Shown: piece by piece, positions 7,721 to 16,520 of the stretch
How the letters are laid out: every line of letters starts with the position of its first letter
Numbering within the stretch: position 1 is the stretch's first letter
Assembly: GCA_024233875.1 (NCBI GenBank)
Contig: JACKPB010000016.1
Coordinates: 1-40,771 of the forward strand
Source: Leptospiraceae bacterium
GTDB taxonomy: Bacteria; Spirochaetota; Leptospiria; Leptospirales; Leptospiraceae
Length of the DNA: 40,771 nucleotides
Direction: 5' to 3'
Notes under the pieces: model-generated
What the model was told of the DNA's origin: nothing
Databases searched by the model: none
What the model saw: only the letters and a program-made list of their open reading frames with translations
Made by a program: the position numbers and the translations under genes

Positions 7721-10570
7721 ATGAAAATTCACTCAAAATTATTAAATTTCTATAAATCAATAAATCAAGATCAAATGAAAATCATTGAGCATGACAACGG
7801 TCCGATGTTGGTAATTGCAGGACCAGGATCAGGAAAAACATTTAGTATTGTTCTTCGTGCGATGAATTTAATTCTTAATGGTTTAGCAAAGCCTGCTGAA
7901 ATTATTTTATGTACTTTCACCGAGAAGGCCGCTGGTGAAATGAAAGATAGAATATCCATCATTAAAAGACAAATAGGTTATAATGAGGATACTAGTGAAT
8001 TAACTATCGGAACGATTCATAGTATATGTAATACAATACTTTTAGAAAATCGTCATCAAACTCCATTTGGCAATAATTATGATACTCTTGATGATTTAAC
8101 TCAACTTTTATTTATAAATGAACATTTTAATGAAATCTTTGGACTAGAAGAAAATGGTCTTTACTGTGGTAAATGGAAAACTAAGTGGACCGCAATTAAA
8201 GGATCTAGAAGTTATTTTAATAAAATTACCGAAGAATTAATCGATCCAGAAGATCTGTATGATCATTCAGAAGTTTATTTAAGAAAATTAGGATTAGCAT
8301 ATTACAATTATGAATCTTTACTTAAAAAAAATAATAAGATAGATTTATCCTATTTACAAAAAATTATTCATACTCTTCTCAGAGATGTTACTATTCAGGA
8401 TAGAATAACATCAAAAATCAAATATTTAATGGTTGATGAATATCAGGATACTAATTATGTTCAGGAACAAATAATACTAAGTCTGGTAACTAAGAATAAT
8501 AATATTTGTGTTGTTGGAGATGAGGACCAAAGTCTCTATCGATTTAGAGGTGCTACAGTAAGAAATATCTTAGAATTTTCAGGATATTTTCCAAATACTA
8601 AAGAGTATTACTTAACTACCAATTACAGATCTCATGAAAATATCGTTTATGCATATGATTCATGGATGGATTCTCCTGTATGGAATGATAAATCAGGAAG
8701 GAGATATAGATTTGAGAAATCCATAAAACCCGATTCAGATACCGAGCATCAAAAATATCCTGCTGTTTTTAGCATCTGGGGGAAAAATGAAAAAGATGAA
8801 GCTACACGTTTTGCTGAACTTGTCCAATTTCTGAAATCAAATGGTACTATAAAGGACTATAATCAAGTAGGATTGCTTCTACATAGTGTGAAATATGATC
8901 ATAGTGGAAGATATATCGAAGCTTTAGAAAAGAAAGGTATTCCAGCTTTTTGTCCTCGTGCTAGAACCTATTTTGAGAATGAAGAAATCCAAATCATGAT
9001 TGGGTGCTTCGCAATCGTTCTTGGATACTATGGTGATGGTAGAGGAAATGTAACAGGACGAACATATAAAGAATTTATAGAATATATTGATAGGACAATT
9101 ATTTATATAGGTCAAAATTATCCCAGTCCTCATCCTCTTTCTGAATTCATCCAACGGAATTCAAACGAGATCAATCAATTAAAAGAATCTGAAACTCTCG
9201 ACAAAAGATTAACAGATTATATTTATGAACTTTTAGCTGTTGAACCATTTCACACATTTATCAAGAATGAAAATAGATCCCGCAACCTTGCTACATTTTC
9301 AGAATTGTTAAATGTATTTCAAAATTATTATCATTATTCAGTCATTACAAGAAAGAACCGAGAATATTTAAAATTCAATTTATTTAATAGCTTTTTAAAG
9401 TTACTTTATGAAGGAGGTATAAATGAATATGAAGATTCTTATTCTCCATTTCCATCCGGGCATGTTCAAATACTTACCATTCACCAGTCTAAGGGATTGG
9501 AATTTCCTGTTGTTGTGGTTGGGAGTTTGGATGCAAGAATTTCTTCTTCCAAATCAATCGATAATGACTTAGAAGAGTTCTATTTAAAACCAAGATATGA
9601 ACCATTGAATAAAATTACAGATTTTGATAGAATGAGACTATTTTACGTCGCATTTTCACGTGCGGAAAAGCTTCTCTGTCTCACCTGTTCAAGTCAACCC
9701 AAAGAATATTTTGATTCGATCTGGAATGGTTTAGATCAATGGCCACATATAGAAAAAGACTTAATTGTCGCTCAAGAGTTTAAAATCAAAGAAAAACCGG
9801 TTCCTCGAAAATCTTATAGTTTCACAGGTGATATTATGATTTATGAGACCTGTCCAAGACAATACCAATACTATAAAGATTATGATTTTACACCTTCCCG
9901 TTCTGTGGTTTTGTTTTTCGGTCAGTTGGTTCATCAAAGTATTGAAGAAATTCATAGGATAGTATTAGATGGGAATATTCATACATTAAATGAATCTAAA
10001 GTGGAAGAAATTTTTCATCGTACTTTTCATTTTCTTAAATTGAGTTCAGAAGCAAAACCTCCCGGAGAACTTCAGAAAAAATCTGCTTTAAATCAAGTTT
10101 TAAACTATTATCGACTCAATGAAAATAATTTGCATCGAGTTTTGGAAACAGAAGTTGATGTATCTATTGAAAAAGAAGGATATATTTTGAATGGTAAGAT
10201 TGACCTAGTTCTCGGAGAAGACGGAAAGTTAGAGCTGTTGGATTTCAAAACATCTGCGAAAGGATCAAATCCAAAATTAATTCAAAAATATGAAGATCAA
10301 CTTTCCATTTATGCACATATTCTAGAGACAAGGCATGGGAAAAGACCTGATCGATTATTATTGTACTGGACAAGTGAAGAGACCCTGGATGAAGCTATTC
10401 AAGAAATTCCCTACAAACCTAAAAAAGTACAAAAAGCAGGGGAAAATTTTGATAAAATAGTATCAGAGATACAAAGCAGAAACTATGAAATCAAATCACC
10501 ACCGGAAGCAAAAATTTGTAGAGAATGTGATTTTCGGCATGTATGTAAAAAGGAAGGAATCATTGGATAG
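7721..10570 (+). CDS. UvrD/Rep-type helicase fused to RecB/Cas4-like PD-(D/E)XK nuclease
   Basis: 949-aa SF1A helicase-nuclease. Helicase motifs in order: Q-motif NQDQMKIIEH, Walker A AGPGSGKT (33-40), motif Ia FTEKAAGEM, Walker B MVDEYQDTN (~237-245), motif III GDEDQSLYRFRGA, motif IV TTNYRSHENI, motif V TIHQSKGLEFPVVV and motif VI FYVAFSRAEK. The C-terminal third is a RecB/AddB-like nuclease: C near residue 712 (YETCPRQYQYY), IDLVLG near 827, DFKTS near 840, and a Cys trio in ICRECDFRHVC (~932-942). The four Cys could bind an Fe-S cluster, as in AddB and Cas4. It likely unwinds and degrades DNA. The stop overlaps the start region of the DUF3800 gene, indicating a two-gene unit. No strong ribosome-binding site precedes ATG 7721. 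It is the largest intact gene in this accessory block; a defence role is inferred. Confidence 0.9.
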   Translation: MKIHSKLLNFYKSINQDQMKIIEHDNGPMLVIAGPGSGKTFSIVLRAMNLILNGLAKPAEIILCTFTEKAAGEMKDRISIIKRQIGYNEDTSELTIGTIHSICNTILLENRHQTPFGNNYDTLDDLTQLLFINEHFNEIFGLEENGLYCGKWKTKWTAIKGSRSYFNKITEELIDPEDLYDHSEVYLRKLGLAYYNYESLLKKNNKIDLSYLQKIIHTLLRDVTIQDRITSKIKYLMVDEYQDTNYVQEQIILSLVTKNNNICVVGDEDQSLYRFRGATVRNILEFSGYFPNTKEYYLTTNYRSHENIVYAYDSWMDSPVWNDKSGRRYRFEKSIKPDSDTEHQKYPAVFSIWGKNEKDEATRFAELVQFLKSNGTIKDYNQVGLLLHSVKYDHSGRYIEALEKKGIPAFCPRARTYFENEEIQIMIGCFAIVLGYYGDGRGNVTGRTYKEFIEYIDRTIIYIGQNYPSPHPLSEFIQRNSNEINQLKESETLDKRLTDYIYELLAVEPFHTFIKNENRSRNLATFSELLNVFQNYYHYSVITRKNREYLKFNLFNSFLKLLYEGGINEYEDSYSPFPSGHVQILTIHQSKGLEFPVVVVGSLDARISSSKSIDNDLEEFYLKPRYEPLNKITDFDRMRLFYVAFSRAEKLLCLTCSSQPKEYFDSIWNGLDQWPHIEKDLIVAQEFKIKEKPVPRKSYSFTGDIMIYETCPRQYQYYKDYDFTPSRSVVLFFGQLVHQSIEEIHRIVLDGNIHTLNESKVEEIFHRTFHFLKLSSEAKPPGELQKKSALNQVLNYYRLNENNLHRVLETEVDVSIEKEGYILNGKIDLVLGEDGKLELLDFKTSAKGSNPKLIQKYEDQLSIYAHILETRHGKRPDRLLLYWTSEETLDEAIQEIPYKPKKVQKAGENFDKIVSEIQSRNYEIKSPPEAKICRECDFRHVCKKEGIIG

Positions 10571-11375
10571 AATCACTACCAAGAAACCTCAAAAATACTT
10601 TTTTATAGATGAAAGTGGAGATGCCGCCTTTTACGCAAATGGAAAAAGGCTTTTAGTAGGAGAGAAAGATTTCAAGCCTTTGCTCTTAATGGGAATGATC
10701 GAGATAGAAGATAAACAAAGTATTCATAAATTTTTAATTTCATTTCAAGAAGAGATCAAAAAAGATCCCTTATACAATTCTTTAAAATGTGTAAAAGATC
10801 CTGATGGTTGGTATTTGCATGCCAAGAATGATCAGATCGAAATACGTACTAAGTTTGTTGAAGAACTTCGAAAACTAAATGGTTTTAGAACCTTTGTTGT
10901 CATAGGAAGAAAACGATTAGATCTCTTTCAATCAAAGCACAATTCTAATGAAAGTGAATTTTATTTTGATATGATTTTTCATCTTCTCAAAGATCGATTG
11001 AACGATGAGAATGTCCATTACCAAATCTTTCTAGCCAATCGAAAAGGTAATGATGCTCTCAAATTGAAAGAAGCCATCAACAAGGCCATCCAAAGGGACA
11101 ATCAAAAAAGAAAAACGAAACTTACCATACAATTTGATTGTCGAACCATTCCGAGTTCTACAACTCCGGAATTGAGTATTGTGGATTATATGCTCTGGTC
11201 CTTGCAGAGATATATTTTACTAAAAGAAGCACGTTATTATATGGCTCTCAGAGAGAAATACAATCTCATCATTGATTTGTATGATTATAATAATTATGGA
11301 TCGAATTACTATAGTAGAAGCAATCCATTTGATTTAGAAAAAGCGAGTGAGTTTGAAAGTGGTGGGTATGTTTGA
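10563..11375 (+). CDS. DUF3800 protein
   Basis: 270 aa with the DUF3800 hallmark FIDESGD near the N-terminus. Further conserved acidic positions sit in a predicted RNase H-like fold (FVVIGRK, and SIVDYMLWSLQRY near residue 200). TTG at 10563 is chosen as start: AGGAAGGA (10551-10558) lies just upstream and the overlap with the helicase stop is only 8 nt. ATG at 10539 or 10485 would lengthen the N-terminus into the helicase gene. DUF3800 proteins are common in defence and mobile contexts and are known to associate with structured RNA motifs, but their activity is not established. Here a strong stem-loop follows within 10 nt of the stop. Confidence 0.85.
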   Translation: MDRITTKKPQKYFFIDESGDAAFYANGKRLLVGEKDFKPLLLMGMIEIEDKQSIHKFLISFQEEIKKDPLYNSLKCVKDPDGWYLHAKNDQIEIRTKFVEELRKLNGFRTFVVIGRKRLDLFQSKHNSNESEFYFDMIFHLLKDRLNDENVHYQIFLANRKGNDALKLKEAINKAIQRDNQKRKTKLTIQFDCRTIPSSTTPELSIVDYMLWSLQRYILLKEARYYMALREKYNLIIDLYDYNNYGSNYYSRSNPFDLEKASEFESGGYV

Positions 11376-11382
11376 AAATAAA

Positions 11383-11459
11383 AAAAGCAATCTTTTGTAT
11401 CCCGTGCCAATACTGGCAACCCCTACAGGTGCAGGTTGTGGACTACAAAAATTGCTTAC
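11383..11459 (+). ncRNA. Structured RNA candidate (DUF3800-type motif)
   Basis: An outer stem pairs AAGCAAT-C-TTTTGTA (11385-11399) with TACAAAA-ATTGCTT (11444-11457), leaving one bulged C. It encloses two GC-rich elements: TGCCA/TGGCA (11405-11409 with 11414-11418), and a CAACC(CC)T/AGGTTG arm (about 11418-11438) whose loop contains ACAGGTGC. The two inner elements share bases and may alternate. No long U-run follows, so a plain terminator is less likely. Comparative genomics has named several RNA motifs after nearby DUF3800 genes; placement directly after a DUF3800 gene fits that class. Which subclass, if any, it matches is not determined here. Confidence 0.68.
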
Positions 11460-11650
11460 TATTACTATTTCAGAAAAATCGAGAAAAAGCAAGTAAAAAT
11501 TATTGAAAAGAATCAATGAATTTTTAAAAAAAATCTAAGAATTTTTGGAGATACACAGTTCTTCTTCAAAGAATAGAATTAGAGAATTTCAAAAAACTTG
11601 AAAAATAAAGAGCAATCATCAGGGAAAATAGATAGGAAGAGGAAAAAACA

Positions 11651-11893
11651 ATGGCAAAGATAGAGATTACAAAAACAGAATTGGTTTGGCCAGGGAAATA
11701 CAACGAGTATGGATTACTCCACGAACCAAGCAGGGTCAATCTACCTTTTCAAGTGATCGAAAGAATTGGTGAGTCCCGGGCTACTAAAGAATCCCAATAA
11801 ACAAAAGGCTTTCAACTCTTTCAAAATCTAAATCCCAATGAAGGAACCACCTTCGAAGAAGGCTGGCACAACAAACTCATCTGGGGTGACAAT
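11651..11893 (+). pseudogene. N-terminal fragment of a type III-like Mod methyltransferase
   Basis: ATG at 11651, after AGGAAGAGGA, encodes MAKIEITKTELVWPGKYNE, PSRVNLPFQVIERIGESRATKE, then an in-frame TAA at 11798-11800. The same frame continues with GFQLFQNLNPNEGTTFEEGWHNKLIWGDN, the next expected segment of these site-specific DNA methyltransferases. The catalytic NPPY/DPPF and SAM motifs that should follow are missing: at about 11891 the sequence jumps into the helicase end of the partner Res gene. Both a nonsense mutation and a large deletion have inactivated it. Confidence 0.75.
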
Positions 11894-13409
11894 AGATGCA
11901 AAAAAGAAGTATGCTCCTTTTGTAGATGCTGCTTTGAAACGTTTGGAAGAACATAGAAAATCATATAAGGAACTATTTCATAAACCGGTATTGTTTATCG
12001 CATTAGGAAAAAGTGCTTATGCGAACGCTATTGTAGATTACCTAATTGAAAAGCAAAATGTACCAGAATCGGAAATTCTTAATATTCATACGAATAGTTC
12101 AGGAGAAATTACAAATAAAGATTTAGATAAAGCTAGAGAAGCGGCAAAGACTATAGATAGTCCTAATAACCCTTTTAAAATTGTTGTTAGTGTCATGATG
12201 CTACGAGAAGGTTGGGATGTAAAAAATGTAACGGTTGTGTTGGGGCTCCGACCTTTTAGTGCTAAATCTAAAATCTTACCGGAACAAATTATAGGTAGAG
12301 GTCTTCGGTTGATGCAAAGCATATCTCCGGATAATACACAGACTTTAGAAGTTATGGGGACAAAGAAATTATTGCAGACCCTTCAGGATGAATTGGATCA
12401 GGAAGGAGTGGGTGTGGGTTCTACAGATTCCGAACCTATTCAACCCGTTCAAATATTCCCTGATATTAAGAATAAAATTTTAAAGGATATTAGCATTCCT
12501 ATTACTAGACCGAGTCTTATTCAAAATATTCAAAAATTGAGAGAGATAGAGTTGAATCGTTTAGAGGTTATGTATGATAAATCTGAAATTCGGAATCAAT
12601 CAACTAAATTAACAATGGAGTTTTTTGAACCTAAAACAATAGTTCATTCAGAGAATATCGATGAGTACATACCTACTCGAGAAGAGAATATTTCAAAAAT
12701 AGTTAAAGGCATTGAAAAAAATACAGGTATAACCAATCATTTTCAAGAATTAGTCATCTTATCTAAAAATTATTTAGAAAAGAGATGTTTTGGTCAGGAA
12801 GTAGATTTGGGAGATGAACAAATTCGTTTATTTCTTAGTAAATATGAGGTACAAGATAAAATTGTCAATTATATTTCAGATAAGGTTTCTACTACAATTG
12901 TTGAAAAAAGAGAATTTGAAATAGAGAAGAGATTATTTAATCTTTCTTCAGTTACACGTTTTACATGGAGAAGAAATTTACCTCTAGTGAAGTCATCAAA
13001 GACAATATTTAATTTTGTAGCTACATTTAATGAATTCGAAAAAGACTTTGCTAAGTTTTTAAACAAAGCAGAAGATGTAGATCGTTTTGCAAGTTTAGGA
13101 ACTACAGAGCAGGAATCCTGGAGCGGTTTCCGAATTGATTATATAAAACTCAATGGCCGTAGAGCCTATTATTATCCGGATTGGATCGTTGTTCAAAGAG
13201 AAAATAATAAGGAAATATTTTGGATTATTGAAACCAAAGGAAGGGTGTGGGCTGATACACATCGTAAGGATGAAGCTATCCAATATTGGTGTGAACGAGT
13301 GTCAGAATTGACCAAACAAGAATGGAAATACATTAGAATCAATCAGATAGAGTCCCATAAAAATATGAAGATTAAAAATAATTTAAAAGAGTTGATTAAT
13401 GATATGTGA
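11838..13409 (+). pseudogene. C-terminal half of a type III-like Res restriction subunit
   Basis: Open frame of 523 codons, of which the first ~18 (11838-11891) are out-of-frame Mod sequence. From residue ~19 it is Res: KYAPFVDAALKRLEEH, helicase motifs V and VI (FKIVVSVMMLREGWDVKNV, PEQIIGRGLRLM), and a C-terminal endonuclease core with YYPDWIVV then WIIETKGRVW (D, then E-x-K, about residues 448-470). The N-terminal helicase half with Walker A and DEAH is absent, so translocation-dependent cleavage is impossible. The retained nuclease end is intact. Expression could come from the Mod promoter through reinitiation at 11838, but no function is expected. Confidence 0.75.
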
Positions 13410-13613
13410 TTTAAATAAAATCATAATCTGTTCTTTATTCTTATGAAATAGTATTAGATCATGAATTTAAAGAAACATTGAAACAAATGTTTCTTTAAAT
13501 TCATTTGGTTAAAGTAACGATTTTAAACAGAAATGAAATTAGAGTATTATTTTAAGTTAATACTTATATATTAGATATATTTAAAATAATTTGCCAGATT
13601 ATAGGAGAACGAA
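13410..13613. other. Intergenic AT-rich spacer with a perfect palindrome
   Basis: No gene is seen. The main content is the 19-bp-stem hairpin at 13461-13504. AGGAGA just before 13614 is the ribosome-binding site of the following small gene. Confidence 0.4.
13461..13504. terminator. Perfect 19-bp stem-loop after the Res remnant
   Basis: ATGAATTTAAAGAAACATT (13461-13479) pairs without mismatch with 13486-13504 around the loop GAAACA. It lies 52 nt after the Res stop. The stem is AT-rich and no clear T-run follows, so a terminator is only one reading. A short inverted-repeat element or protein-binding palindrome is the alternative. Confidence 0.45.
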
Positions 13614-13937
13614 ATGAGTATATATGATTTAACAACAGAAGAAGGAAAAAAAGATGTATTCAGAAATTTTAAAGAGGTATTATACACAATGAGTCCTCTT
13701 TTGGGAGTATCAAAACTTTTGATTGATAAAGTTTTTTCACATTCTGATGAAATTGCCAAACAAGCAGAAATTGCGACCAAAATCATAAAAACAGGGAAGG
13801 AAAACGGAGTGAGTGAAATGAAAATTAAAGTTAGCCAAGAAGCAGGGATTAAAATCAAAAGTGAATTTCCGGATTTGCCTCTCAGTTTTAATTTAGGCAA
13901 TGAAGGTAAAATGGAAATTACTGTTAAATACAAATAA
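13614..13937 (+). CDS. Small hypothetical protein
   Basis: 107 aa, start fixed by AGGAGA six nt before ATG 13614. No family is recognised. The first half is mostly helical (MSIYDLTTEEGKKDVFRNFK, LLGVSKLLIDKVF) with no export signal. The C-terminal third, MKIKVSQEAGIKIKS then GKMEITVKYK, alternates charged and hydrophobic residues like a beta hairpin. An antisense open frame exists but lacks a ribosome-binding site. The gene sits between the broken type III system and the first long repeat. A cytoplasmic protein is most likely; its role is unknown. Confidence 0.6.
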   Translation: MSIYDLTTEEGKKDVFRNFKEVLYTMSPLLGVSKLLIDKVFSHSDEIAKQAEIATKIIKTGKENGVSEMKIKVSQEAGIKIKSEFPDLPLSFNLGNEGKMEITVKYK

Positions 13938-13976
13938 GATTGTTAAATATTAATAAAACCAATACTATCTTATTTG
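13931..13976 (+). terminator. Stem-loop overlapping the end of the small gene
   Basis: CAAATAAGAT (13931-13940, including the stop codon) pairs perfectly with ATCTTATTTG (13967-13976), with a 26-nt loop. The stem is AT-rich and the 3' side ends in TTTG, so termination is plausible but weakly supported. Confidence 0.35.
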
Positions 13977-14045
13977 TAATTCTTAAGAGATGAATAGGAG
14001 AAATAGACAGAACTTCCAACCCCTCCCAAAGAAAAATTTCTGAAT

Positions 14046-14070
14046 TTTAGTGCAAATCATTTGCACTAAA
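14046..14070. repeat. Perfect 25-nt palindrome in repeat copy A
   Basis: TTTAGTGCAAAT, a central C, then ATTTGCACTAAA. Copy B has the same palindrome with one base changed (CTGAA for CTAAA). It marks the left edge of the 825-bp unit and could be a recombination or protein-binding site. Confidence 0.6.
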
Positions 14071-14218
14071 TCGAAAGAGTCAATAAAACCAAGGGTTTAT
14101 GACGATGAAAGGGCGAGTTATGGGATAGCCCGTCCGGCTTGGGGAGTTGGAGGAATGGATTGATTGAAGTTGAACCTCACCCCCAATTTTTCCGGTAAAG
14201 TGATGTGGTACAGTGTAA

Positions 14219-14256
14219 ACCCCCTCTCCAAAATCGGGGCATTTTTGAGAGGGGGT
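14219..14256 (+). terminator. Strong stem-loop with T-rich tail, repeat copy A
   Basis: ACCCCCTCTC pairs with GAGAGGGGGT across an 18-nt loop and is followed by GATTTTATTTTT on the plus strand. This is a good intrinsic-terminator shape. The same structure is in copy B. Confidence 0.55.
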
Positions 14257-14980
14257 GATTTTATTTTTATTCTGTCTGTATTAGAAAGGTCTTATACTAT
14301 TTATATCCGATTTGTAAGATTCTATTTGGATAGAGGGGATGATTCGGAGCTGATAGTTGGAAATCTTACACTCGTAGCACCCTTCGAGCAACCTCAGGGT
14401 GACAATTCTCCAAATTAAATAGATTCCTCAATACGGTCTACAAGAGTAGAATCCAACCTGCTAACAGTAAATGCCTCCAACAAAATCCCCCAACAACAAC
14501 CCATCCTTTCCATCCTGCTCTCACAGAAATACAGGTTCCATTGCCTGCCCGGCACGAGGGCACAGAAGAATTCTGGATAATACAAAATCTAATCTCAATA
14601 TTTTTATTTTTCGACTAACTCGGAACAAAAATTTAGAGATGTCGGAATCAGTATACTGACTCTCGTTTTTTGTATCGCCTGTCTGGCTCGAGGACACGGA
14701 AGAATTTATTGAAACATAGAAAATTTTGAATAAAAAATGAGTTGCCACGACTACTTTTGGACAAGCAGCTACCTTGATTAACAGGAAAGAGTTATGCATC
14801 ATTGAAAGTTGAAGACAACACTTCGACTGACGCTCAGTGCAAGGAAGACCCCGCGTCAGCGGTAAATGAAAAGCCTCCTGCGAAGGAAAGATCTTTCTTA
14901 AAACAATCCTTCGAGCGACCAATGGATAACAATTGTCTCCAGCAGGGAAAAACCACTAAACAAAAAACAAGCAAAATAAC

Positions 14981-15009
14981 TTGACATTTTTTCCGACCCA
15001 TTTTAGTCT
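14981..15009 (+). promoter_or_regulatory. Promoter placing transcription start at the ATG
   Basis: TTGACA (14981-14986), 17 nt, then TAGTCT (15004-15009). The ATG of the next gene follows only six nt later, at the position where transcription normally begins. No Shine-Dalgarno is present. A leaderless mRNA is inferred. The gene at 25605 has the same layout. Confidence 0.6.
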
Positions 15010-15015
15010 AACCTC

Positions 15016-15645
15016 ATGGGACTACCAGCTTACATTCTGAACCAATTTCCTTCTGAGATCCAACCCCCCATGAAATTGTTGGGAGAATGGATTGTTGAAA
15101 ATTCTGTAAAAAAAGAGGATTTTACTGAACTCAAAGAAATAGTGAAAGACCTAGCAGAATCGCAGAAAGAGCTAGCTGAAGCACAGAAAGATTTAGCTGA
15201 AGCACAGAAACGTACTGAGATTAAAGTTGAGGAGCTTGCTGAAGAAATCAAGCAAACGAATATCTCCATGCGGGAAGGGTTTCAGAAAGTGAATGATCAG
15301 ATTTCCACTCTGGGAAGTCGCTGGGGAATCAAAAACGAGAACACAATCCGAAATACCATTTCTACTCTTATGGAGAAGGCAGGGTATCGGGTATCGAGAG
15401 GACACTACGGAGATCGGGAAGTGGACCTAGTGATCCGAAATGGAGAACACATCCTGCTGGAAATCACATCCTCAGCGGTAAAGAAAGATATAGAAAAGAT
15501 GAATCGTTCGGCAGAGGATTATTTCCTGAAGCACGGAATCGAGCCCAAACTCATGCTGGCGGCTGTTTATGTATCACCATCTGTTATGCGGGAGATAACG
15601 GATTCACCCCGACCCATAGAAATTTTCTCTGCTGATGAGGAGTAG
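15016..15645 (+). CDS. Coiled-coil PD-(D/E)XK-like protein (DUF3782/COG5493 type)
   Basis: 209 aa. Residues ~32-95 form a coiled coil with seven-residue repeats (ELAEAQK, DLAEAQK). The hallmark GSRWGI (100-105) opens a nuclease-fold domain: GYRVSRG, REVDLVI with D137, then HILLEITSS with E149. The usual lysine of E-x-K is replaced by Thr/Ser, as is common in this group, so catalytic activity is uncertain. The start is set by the promoter spacing; there is no ribosome-binding site. It is bracketed by two 825-bp direct repeats. The family is abundant in archaea, cyanobacteria and some spirochaetes and is often associated with mobile DNA; its function is unknown. Confidence 0.8.
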   Translation: MGLPAYILNQFPSEIQPPMKLLGEWIVENSVKKEDFTELKEIVKDLAESQKELAEAQKDLAEAQKRTEIKVEELAEEIKQTNISMREGFQKVNDQISTLGSRWGIKNENTIRNTISTLMEKAGYRVSRGHYGDREVDLVIRNGEHILLEITSSAVKKDIEKMNRSAEDYFLKHGIEPKLMLAAVYVSPSVMREITDSPRPIEIFSADEE

Positions 15646-15695
15646 GAGTATCAATTCGGGATATTATGGAGAAGGTATCAAACTAAAATTTTTCA

Positions 15696-16520
15696 GAATT
15701 TTAGTGCAAATCATTTGCACTGAATCGAAAGAGTCAATAAAACCAAGGGTTTATGACGATGAAAGGGCGAGTTATGGGATAGCCCATCCGGCTTGGGGAG
15801 ACGGAGGAATGGATTGATTAAAGTTGAACCTCACCCCCAATTTTTCTGGCAAAGTGATGTGGTACAGTGTAAACCCCCTCTCCAAAATCGGGGCATTTTT
15901 GAGAGGGGGTGATTTTATTTTTATTCTGTCTGTATTAGAAATGTTTTATACTATTTTTATCCGATTTGTTGGATTTTATTTGGAGAGTGGGGATGATTCG
16001 GAGCTGATAGTTGAAAATCTTACACTTGTAGCACCCTTCGAGTAACCTCAGGATGACAATTCTCTAAATAAAATAGATTCTTCTACACGGTCTCCAAGAG
16101 TGGAATTCAACCTGCTAACAGTAAATGCCTCCAACAAAATCCCCCAACAACAACCCATCCTTTCCATCCTGCTCTCACAGAAATACAGGTTCCATTGCCT
16201 GCTCGGCACGAGGGCACAGAAGAATTCTGGATAATACAAAATCTAAACTCAATATTTTTATTTTTCGACTAACTCGGAACAAAAATTTAGAGATGTCGGA
16301 ATCAGTATACTGACTCTCGTTTTTTGTATCGCCTGTCCGGCTCGAGGACACGGAAGAATTTACTGAAACATAGAAAATTTTGAATAAAAAATGAGTTGCC
16401 ACGACTACTTTTGGATCAGCGGCTACCTTGTGTTACAGGAAAGAGTAATGCATCATTGAAAGTTGAACACAACACTTCGACTGACGCTCAGTGCAAGGAA
16501 GACCCCGCGTCAGCGGTAAA
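15696..16520 (+). repeat. 825-bp direct repeat, copy B
   Basis: Second copy of the unit at 14042-14866, same orientation and same length. It starts with the slightly imperfect TAGTGCAAATCATTTGCACT palindrome and ends in CAGCGGTAAA like copy A. The part matching 14405-14740 is nearly identical, whereas the first part has diverged more. Confidence 0.9.
15873..15910 (+). terminator. Strong stem-loop with T-rich tail, repeat copy B
   Basis: Same ACCCCCTCTC/GAGAGGGGGT stem and GATTTTATTTTT tail as in copy A. It would terminate transcription from the PD-(D/E)XK gene ending at 15645. Confidence 0.55.

Larger units (their letters stand above)
14042..14866 (+). repeat. 825-bp direct repeat, copy A
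   Basis: Matches 15696-16520 along its whole length without indels; differences are substitutions, concentrated in the first ~370 nt. It starts with a palindrome, carries a strong stem-loop, and includes two related stretches around 14540 and 14680 (GCCTG..CGGC.CGAGG.CAC.GAAGAATT). It ends in a CTGACGC...GCGTCAG inverted repeat. Short frames inside it are not convincing genes. With copy B it brackets the PD-(D/E)XK gene at 15016, so it may be a mobile non-coding unit or the product of a segmental duplication. Confidence 0.9.

Noticed and set aside
13571..13933. 120-codon antisense frame
   Set aside because: It lies opposite the small gene at 13614, which has a good ribosome-binding site and a charged, soluble composition; the antisense frame has neither.
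14164..14418. 84-codon frame inside repeat copy A
   Set aside because: It reads through the terminator stem-loop, has no ribosome-binding site, and its counterpart in copy B has a different end; composition is not protein-like.
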